Part shown: positions 7,298 through 10,357 of the stretch, one piece after another
Position numbering within the stretch: position 1 is the first letter of the stretch
Layout: the number at the start of each line of letters is the position of its first letter
From: an uncultured Bacilli bacterium
GTDB lineage: Bacteria; Bacillota_I; Bacilli_A; RF39; UBA660
Direction of reading: 5' to 3'
Assembly (NCBI GenBank): GCA_947624635.1
Contig: CANQLF010000022.1
Span: 1-10,357, forward strand
DNA length: 10,357 nt
The notes under the pieces: generated by a model
Told to the model about the DNA's origin: nothing
Seen by the model: the letters and a program-made list of their open reading frames with translations, nothing else
The model's database searches: none
Position numbers and translations under genes: made by a program

Positions 7298-7615
7298 TTA
7301 TTTTTTGTTATATTTTATTTTTATTTTTTTTACTAAATTTTTAATATGTTTATTTATATTTAAAAAACTTTTTTCTATGTAAAAGCCTAATATTATCATT
7401 AATATAAAATATGTATGAACAATACCATTATTAATCTTCTTAACACATATAAAATAAATCAGACAACTTATAATAGATATTAAAAATGCATTTATGATTT
7501 GATATCTGATTCTAGTATTATATAATCTATTATTGAAAAAACTGACGATTATTGAAAAAATAATTCCAAAAGAAAAAGAAAAAAATAAAGATCTAATTTG
7601 AATTAAGAGCGTCAC
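7298..7615 (-). CDS. yabQ: Spore cortex biosynthesis protein YabQ (short form)
   Basis: YabQ is a mother-cell membrane protein of the forespore envelope, required for cortex formation in B. subtilis. This copy has 105 aa, about half the B. subtilis length, but keeps the membrane core: three hydrophobic segments (about 9-27, 40-58, 66-81) and a basic C-terminal tail (KKIKIKYNKK). The start is GTG 7615, which overlaps the yabP stop by one base (TAGTG), a coupled arrangement that also supports the start. No strong SD is seen; only a weak AGG lies inside the yabP end. Assignment rests mainly on the gene pair with yabP and on position before divIC; sequence similarity of such a short membrane protein is weak on its own. 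Confidence 0.85.
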   Translation of the reverse strand: MTLLIQIRSLFFSFSFGIIFSIIVSFFNNRLYNTRIRYQIINAFLISIISCLIYFICVKKINNGIVHTYFILMIILGFYIEKSFLNINKHIKNLVKKIKIKYNKK

Positions 7616-7908
7616 TATTTAAATAGCCTGTTGAATAATCCATCTTCTTTTCCTTTTGCTTTTTCATCATCTACATAATTAATAGAATTTATTTTCCCTT
7701 TTATTGAAATATTTCCCTGGTAGGTGTCTAATCTAATTATTTCTAATTCTTCTCCTCTTACGATTACATATCCCATTAATGTATCAATTAAAAATTCTTC
7801 ATTATCAAAACTTTCTATTTTTTTAACTCCAGATATTGTAATGTTTTTTCTTTCTGTAAGTGCGATTGTATGTGTAATAATTGTATCTAATTCTTGTACC
7901 TTGTCCAT
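7615..7908 (-). CDS. yabP: Sporulation protein YabP
   Basis: A 97-aa member of the YabP/YqfC family, made in the mother cell and associated with the forespore outer membrane; B. subtilis mutants fail in spore development. The family core is clear: ITISGVKKIESFDNEEFLID (about 23-42), then GYVIVRGEELEIIRLD and the GNISIKGKINSINY ending (65-78), predicted all beta. The C-terminus (KGKEDGLFNRLFK) is the short basic/aromatic tail often seen in the family. ATG 7908 follows AAAAGGAGAG (7924-7915) at good spacing. A near-consensus sigma-E promoter (7930-7957) predicts a very short leader of about 15 nt, consistent with sigma-E control in B. subtilis. yabQ follows with a 1-nt overlap. Confidence 0.92.
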   Translation of the reverse strand: MDKVQELDTIITHTIALTERKNITISGVKKIESFDNEEFLIDTLMGYVIVRGEELEIIRLDTYQGNISIKGKINSINYVDDEKAKGKEDGLFNRLFK

Positions 7909-7929
7909 ATTGTTCTCTCCTTTTAATAT

Positions 7930-7957
7930 AATATATGTTTAATTTATTAACAATATG
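7930..7957 (-). promoter_or_regulatory. Sigma-E promoter of yabPQ
   Basis: Minus-strand CATATT (7957-7952) matches the sigma-E -35 (ATATT core), followed by 14 nt and CATATATT (7937-7930) against the -10 consensus CATACAnT. Both elements and spacing fit mother-cell sigma-E recognition. The transcript would begin near 7923, just before the yabP SD. Confidence 0.7.
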
Positions 7958-7978
7958 AATTTTATTACAAAGATGATA

Positions 7979-8010
7979 TAATAAAAATAACCCTATATTA
8001 GAGTTATTTT
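7979..8010 (-). terminator. Intrinsic terminator of the XRE regulator gene
   Basis: Minus-strand AAAATAAC (8010-8003) pairs with GTTATTTT (7991-7984), extended by a G-U and a C-G pair around loop TAATATA. The stem contains the regulator's TAA stop and is followed by a T-rich stretch. It separates this gene from yabP. Confidence 0.6.
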
Positions 8011-8285
8011 CTACTATCAACCCTAGCCTTCAGATTAAAGTTTCGATCTTTAAATAATTCTGATGGTTCTACATTGAAAACCTTGGACAATTTATCAATG
8101 TAATTAGTAGTTGCACACCTTTTAGCGTTTTCTATCTCTGATAAATACCCTTTATCAGAGTTAAGTTTTTGCGCTAAAACATCTTGTGACCATTCTCGTT
8201 CGGGAAGTTGGCGAAAATAAACTATATTTTTGCCTAATAAAAATGCTGTTCTATTAGACTTAGAATTCTTATTAATTTTAACCAC
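8004..8285 (-). CDS. XRE-family helix-turn-helix regulator
   Basis: A 93-aa protein that is almost entirely a Cro/cI-type HTH domain (about 18-80). The recognition-helix region is WSQDVLAQKLNSDKGYLSEI (32-51), then ENAKRCATTNYIDKLSKVF and the family-typical NVEPSELF (71-78). It has no sensor or dimerisation domain, so it is probably a simple DNA-binding repressor or activator. The start is unusual. GTG 8285 is the only ordinary start, with an in-frame TGA two codons upstream, but the SD-like AGAGGTGG overlaps it; an ATT three codons later is better spaced. Its promoter faces the gap to a divergent gene, and an 8-bp inverted repeat there may be its operator. The gene is absent from the B. subtilis locus and sits between spoVG and yabP. 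Target genes are unknown; autoregulation and control of the divergent gene are inferred. Confidence 0.85.
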   Translation of the reverse strand: MVKINKNSKSNRTAFLLGKNIVYFRQLPEREWSQDVLAQKLNSDKGYLSEIENAKRCATTNYIDKLSKVFNVEPSELFKDRNFNLKARVDSRK

Positions 8286-8286
8286 C

Positions 8287-8328
8287 TCTCATTAACAATT
8301 AGCAATCACTATTATTATGATAATGAGA
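8287..8328. repeat. Inverted repeat in the divergent regulatory gap (possible operator)
   Basis: TCTCATTA (8287-8294) and TAATGAGA (8321-8328) are perfect complements 26 nt apart. One arm overlaps the start region of the XRE gene and the other its -10/spacer region, so a bound repressor could block transcription. Operator function is inference. Confidence 0.4.
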
Positions 8329-8345
8329 TTTGATTTTTATGTAAA
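8317..8345 (-). promoter_or_regulatory. Sigma-A promoter of the XRE regulator
   Basis: Minus-strand TTTACA (8345-8340), 17-nt spacer and TATCAT (8322-8317), about 32 nt before the GTG start. The inverted-repeat arm at 8321-8328 overlaps the -10. On the plus strand only weak elements precede the divergent gene (GGGACA 8355-8360, TAATAT 8377-8382), so that gene may need an activator. Confidence 0.6.
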
Positions 8346-8393
8346 TTAGACTATGGGACAACAACATTATTTTTTCTAATATAGGTACAAATG

Positions 8394-8401
8394 AAAGGAG
8401 G
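8394..8401 (+). promoter_or_regulatory. Strong Shine-Dalgarno deciding the start of the plus-strand gene
   Basis: AAAGGAGG lies directly after an in-frame ATG (8391) that would otherwise be taken as the start. It serves the TTG at 8412, 10 nt downstream, so the first seven codons of the longer frame are leader. Confidence 0.65.
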
Positions 8402-8411
8402 ATATATTTTT

Positions 8412-8864
8412 TTGAAAGAAAATGTTGAGATTTTATATCAAATTGTTATAAACAATTCTTGGTCTGATGAAATAAATAATTATTACAATTTTTTAATTGA
8501 AAATGCAACTTATTATTGCGAAAATAGAAATGAAGCTTTTGAACTAATTGATAAAGTATTAAAAAGGATTCTTACAAATTTAAAAGATAATATTGAAATA
8601 GATAGATATGACAATATTTATGTTAATATGGATCGGTATAAAAATAATGACGCCTATGATTTTATGATAGGAGTCATTAAGACTTATTATGAAAATGAAT
8701 TTAAATACGAAAATATAGAGTATTCAACTTTTGATATTATGAATACAGTAGTAGAACAATATAAGACTGAATCTATTATGAGTACACCCCGTATATTTCA
8801 TTATATGCTCGCTGCATTATTTAGAATTCACTACGCTTTATATATTATAGAAATTGAAAAATAA
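8412..8864 (+). CDS. Unrecognised acidic, helical protein, divergent from XRE regulator
   Basis: The only plus-strand gene, 150 aa from TTG 8412. A longer reading from ATG 8391 would translate the SD itself (MKGGYIF...), so TTG is preferred. The protein is Asn/Tyr/Glu/Asp-rich and acidic, predicted almost entirely alpha-helical, without signal peptide. The only marked hydrophobic stretch is near the C-terminus (HYMLAALFRIHYALYIIEI, about residues 129-147). I recognise no family or catalytic motif. It stands back to back with the XRE regulator across a 126-nt gap and is closed by a strong hairpin terminator, so it forms an isolated one-gene unit in a run of minus-strand sporulation genes. A toxin-antitoxin or regulator-effector pair with the XRE gene is possible but not shown. 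Confidence 0.75.
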   Translation: MKENVEILYQIVINNSWSDEINNYYNFLIENATYYCENRNEAFELIDKVLKRILTNLKDNIEIDRYDNIYVNMDRYKNNDAYDFMIGVIKTYYENEFKYENIEYSTFDIMNTVVEQYKTESIMSTPRIFHYMLAALFRIHYALYIIEIEK

Positions 8865-8899
8865 ATTCCAAAAAGAATTTTTCTTTCGGAATTTATTTT
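8858..8899 (+). terminator. Strong intrinsic terminator between convergent genes
   Basis: A perfect 12-bp stem (8858-8869 with 8888-8899) encloses an inner hairpin AAAGAA/TTCTTT (8872-8877, 8881-8886). T-rich sequence lies at and after the 3' arm and A-rich sequence before the 5' arm, so it may act in both directions. It overlaps the last codons of the plus-strand gene. Confidence 0.8.
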
Positions 8900-8914
8900 G
8901 TTTATATAGAAATG

Positions 8915-8934
8915 AAAAAACTCTAAACGAGTTT
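8915..8934 (-). terminator. Intrinsic terminator of spoVG
   Basis: Minus-strand AAACTC (8934-8929) pairs with GAGTTT (8923-8918), loop GTTTA, followed by T residues to 8915. The short stem starts within the spoVG stop codon. The larger hairpin at 8858-8899 lies just beyond as backup. Confidence 0.6.
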
Positions 8935-9196
8935 ATTCTTCTTCAGCTTTATTATATTCTTCTAATATAGCGTCTTCGAACATCTTACGAACTTCTGGAT
9001 TAATTGGATGCGCTATATCTCTATATCCTCCTGTTGGAGTTTTTCTACTAGGCATTGCAATAAATAACCCATTATCTCCTTCAATGATTCTAATATCGTG
9101 AACTGCAAAGCTATCATCAATTAGAACTGATGCAATTCCTTTCATACGTGAATTTTCTTTTTCAATTTTACGTACTGTAACAGATGTGATTTTCAA
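8933..9196 (-). CDS. spoVG: Regulator SpoVG
   Basis: Small, highly conserved protein of 87 aa that binds nucleic acid and affects sporulation (septation, cortex) and, in other Bacillota, virulence and cell-wall genes. The family core is intact: N-terminal beta strands (KITSVTVRKIE), ASVLIDDSFAVHDIRIIEG, the GLFIAMPSRKTPTGGYRDIAHPIN block (about 45-67) and a C-terminal acidic helix. The start is TTG 9196, giving an N-terminus that aligns with other SpoVG proteins; an upstream in-frame ATG (9220) would translate through the SD AAGGAGAGG (9211-9203). It has its own sigma-A-type promoter (9240-9268), whereas B. subtilis spoVG is known for a sigma-H promoter, and a hairpin at the 5' end of the leader. 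The genes that follow it in Bacillus (glmU, prs) are absent; a convergent unknown gene lies downstream. Confidence 0.96.
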   Translation of the reverse strand: MKITSVTVRKIEKENSRMKGIASVLIDDSFAVHDIRIIEGDNGLFIAMPSRKTPTGGYRDIAHPINPEVRKMFEDAILEEYNKAEEE

Positions 9197-9202
9197 GACA
9201 AC

Positions 9203-9211
9203 CCTCTCCTT
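9203..9211 (-). promoter_or_regulatory. Shine-Dalgarno deciding the spoVG start
   Basis: Minus-strand AAGGAGAGG, with AGGAG 9 nt before TTG 9196. It lies inside the longer frame that starts at ATG 9220, which excludes that ATG as the likely start. Confidence 0.7.
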
Positions 9212-9213
9212 CC

Positions 9214-9230
9214 GAAGCACAATATGCTTC
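9214..9230 (-). other. 5'-leader hairpin of spoVG mRNA
   Basis: GAAGCA (9230-9225) and TGCTTC (9219-9214) form a perfect 6-bp stem with a 5-nt loop. It is placed a few nt after the predicted transcription start and 2 nt before the SD. A 5'-terminal stem of this kind can stabilise mRNA or affect ribosome access; role inferred. Confidence 0.5.
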
Positions 9231-9239
9231 TATAAGTAA

Positions 9240-9268
9240 ATTATATATAAAAGATTAAAAAAATGCAA
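9240..9268 (-). promoter_or_regulatory. Sigma-A promoter of spoVG
   Basis: Minus-strand TTGCAT (9268-9263), 17-nt spacer and TATAAT (9245-9240). The start is predicted near 9233, with a leader of about 37 nt. The -35 hexamer is part of the 3' arm of the terminator hairpin that closes veg. Confidence 0.75.
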
Positions 9269-9307
9269 TTGTTTTTTCTTTAAAACAACAAAAAATTGCA
9301 ATTTTTT
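9257..9307 (-). terminator. Intrinsic terminator of veg, overlapping the spoVG promoter
   Basis: Minus-strand TGCAATT (9300-9294) pairs with AATTGCA (9270-9264), flanked by A6 and T7 runs. An inner GTTTT/AAAAC stem can form as well. The 3' T run (9263-9257) overlaps the spoVG -35/spacer. Confidence 0.65.
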
Positions 9308-9314
9308 GACAATT

Positions 9315-9521
9315 TTAATCAAAATGTAATTCAACAGTCTGTGTAAGTACATCAGAATATGTAAATGATTTATTTTCTGTTTCAACTATAAAAATAAAAT
9401 TATATAATTCTTTTATTATCGCTTCAAATTCTTCTGTTTTATTTCTTCCTATATTAAAAACTATTCTTACTTTATTTCCTAAATTTTCATTTAAATTTTC
9501 TTTTATTTTTTCTATCGTCAT
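9315..9521 (-). CDS. veg: Veg family protein
   Basis: A 68-aa Veg protein, somewhat shorter than the B. subtilis protein (86 aa), where it is an abundant small protein reported to stimulate biofilm genes. Visible family features are an N-terminal helix (IEKIKENLNENLG), then KVRIVFNIGRNKTEEFEAII (17-36) and FIFIVETENKSFTYSDVLTQ (42-61), predicted as a small beta barrel. ATG 9521 is preceded by AAGGAG that includes the last bases of the yabG stop (TAAGGAG), with only 9 nt between the genes. Co-transcription with yabG is likely. In B. subtilis the two genes are also adjacent, with veg strongly expressed from its own promoter; I find no convincing promoter at the end of yabG here. Confidence 0.93.
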   Translation of the reverse strand: MTIEKIKENLNENLGNKVRIVFNIGRNKTEEFEAIIKELYNFIFIVETENKSFTYSDVLTQTVELHFD

Positions 9522-9530
9522 ATATTCTCC

Positions 9531-10322
9531 TTATCTAGGATAGCCCACATACATAGTTCCCTTTGTTTTTATACCGCCCATTCCATCTGATCCATATTTG
9601 GTTTTAGAAAGTATTCCCATAAGGTCTATGTCCTCACCTTTATCAGTAAGACCTATCATAGTTGCTATAATAGCAGGATCTAATGCGTGTATATTAATTC
9701 TTTTAGGACTAGATGCAAAGTTAGCTCCTGCTCTTATTAATTCTTCATAATTAGATTGACAAGCCCCAGCAATTATTATTAATTTATCATGTGCTTTTTC
9801 ATATTTTCTTGCTTCTTTTATTGATTTTATAAAATTTTCAGTATTTCTATATGCATTTAAATTTTGCTCATTGCCTTTTTTCTTATAATAAGCATCATGT
9901 CCTGTAATAACAACTATATCAGCATTAGTTTCTTCTAAATATTTCCTAATATTATTTGGAACATCTTCTTCTTTAGAATATATCCCATATGCTAAAATAT
10001 TATATTCCTTATAAAAATTTAGGCATCTTTCTAAATAATCCTTGTCCCCGTCGATATGAAGTACTCTTCCAGGAAGATAAAAGTATTCATTTCTATCTAA
10101 TTTTATATCATCTTTTATATCTTTAAAATTTCTATTATCTTGATCTATTATTTCTTTTTCTTTTTTATCATAAGGCGACAAATCTAAAACGTCACTATCT
10201 GCATAAAGTCTTAAAGTAACACCTTTTAAAAAAGCAGTTTCATCATTTATATCAATTATTTTAAAAACAGTATCATTGTTATATGAGTTTCTAGTAACTA
10301 AATCACCTATTTTAAATTCCAC
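9531..10322 (-). CDS. yabG: Sporulation-specific protease YabG
   Basis: A 263-aa member of the YabG peptidase family (MEROPS U57), which processes spore-coat and other spore proteins during late spore assembly. The N-terminus (1-50) is the conserved small beta domain (IGDLVTRNSYNNDTVFKI). The catalytic part has the strand VVITGHDAYY with His142 and IIIAGACQSNYEELI with Cys188, a spacing typical of a His-Cys dyad; in Clostridioides difficile the corresponding Cys is needed for activity. Conserved INIHALDPA (209-217) and the C-terminal KTKGTMYVGYPR are present. Length is slightly below B. subtilis YabG (about 290 aa). The start is GTG 10322, with AGGTGAT 5 nt upstream. A sporulation-type -10 (CATATTA) lies just upstream, with its -35 outside the window. 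veg follows after 9 nt. Confidence 0.96.
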   Translation of the reverse strand: MEFKIGDLVTRNSYNNDTVFKIIDINDETAFLKGVTLRLYADSDVLDLSPYDKKEKEIIDQDNRNFKDIKDDIKLDRNEYFYLPGRVLHIDGDKDYLERCLNFYKEYNILAYGIYSKEEDVPNNIRKYLEETNADIVVITGHDAYYKKKGNEQNLNAYRNTENFIKSIKEARKYEKAHDKLIIIAGACQSNYEELIRAGANFASSPKRINIHALDPAIIATMIGLTDKGEDIDLMGILSKTKYGSDGMGGIKTKGTMYVGYPR

Positions 10323-10340
10323 TTTTTATCACCTATAAAA

Positions 10341-10347
10341 TAATATG
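10341..10347 (-). promoter_or_regulatory. Possible sporulation-sigma -10 element upstream of yabG
   Basis: Minus-strand CATATTA, 18 nt before the GTG start, resembles the CATA-type -10 shared by sigma-E, sigma-K and sigma-F/G promoters. The matching -35 would lie beyond base 10357, so the sigma factor cannot be named. In B. subtilis yabG is sigma-K dependent. Confidence 0.3.
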
Positions 10348-10357
10348 ACTTTTACTT

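Noticed and set aside
7823..8020. 65-codon minus-strand frame across the yabP start
   Set aside because: It overlaps yabP out of frame, spans the sigma-E promoter and XRE terminator and resembles no protein.
1..10357. CRISPR arrays, tRNA or rRNA genes, insertion sequences, prophage genes
   Set aside because: No repeat-spacer pattern, cloverleaf, transposase, integrase or terminal repeats seen on either strand.

Overview
The window comes from a low-GC, endospore-forming member of the Bacillota. The evidence is strong A/T bias, Shine-Dalgarno sites of the AGGAGG/AGGTGAT type, frequent GTG and TTG starts, and sporulation genes (yabG, spoVG, yabP, yabQ) in the order known from the Bacillus subtilis yab region. 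Tryptophan is encoded by TGG and TGA is not read through, so the code appears standard. The short gene set and small intergenic gaps suggest a compact genome, perhaps of a gut Bacilli/Erysipelotrichia-like lineage. That placement is inference.

Nearly everything is on the minus strand, so transcription runs from high to low coordinates. From the right end: yabG (spore-coat protease) and veg sit 9 nt apart. Next is spoVG, with its own sigma-A-type promoter and a 5' leader hairpin. A divergent pair follows: an XRE-type regulator on the minus strand and an unrecognised acidic helical protein on the plus strand. Then come yabP and yabQ with a 1-nt overlap, behind a near-consensus sigma-E promoter, and divIC with its own sigma-A promoter and terminator. 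A large membrane-anchored surface protein (676 aa) is inserted after divIC. The set continues with a short multi-pass membrane protein at the position of spoIIE, then tilS and ftsH, which overlap by 17 nt, and an intrinsic terminator. At the left edge is a second exported protein of SipW/TasA type, cut by the window end.

The backbone yabG-veg-spoVG-yabP-yabQ-divIC-(spoIIE position)-tilS-ftsH is a condensed version of the B. subtilis region. sspF, ispE, purR, ridA, glmU, prs, pth, mfd, spoVT, yabR and hprT are absent between these genes. The two surface proteins and the XRE pair are the accessory insertions.

The observation most worth following is at 701-728. The promoter of the left-edge surface protein has a perfect TTGACA -35, a TAGAAT -10 and a run of eight G residues filling half of the 16-nt spacer. 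This is the architecture of slipped-strand, phase-variable promoters. Other points of interest are a Rho_N/SAP-like tail on FtsH, a possible SpoIIE membrane-domain remnant, and a lectin-like C-terminus on the 676-aa surface protein.
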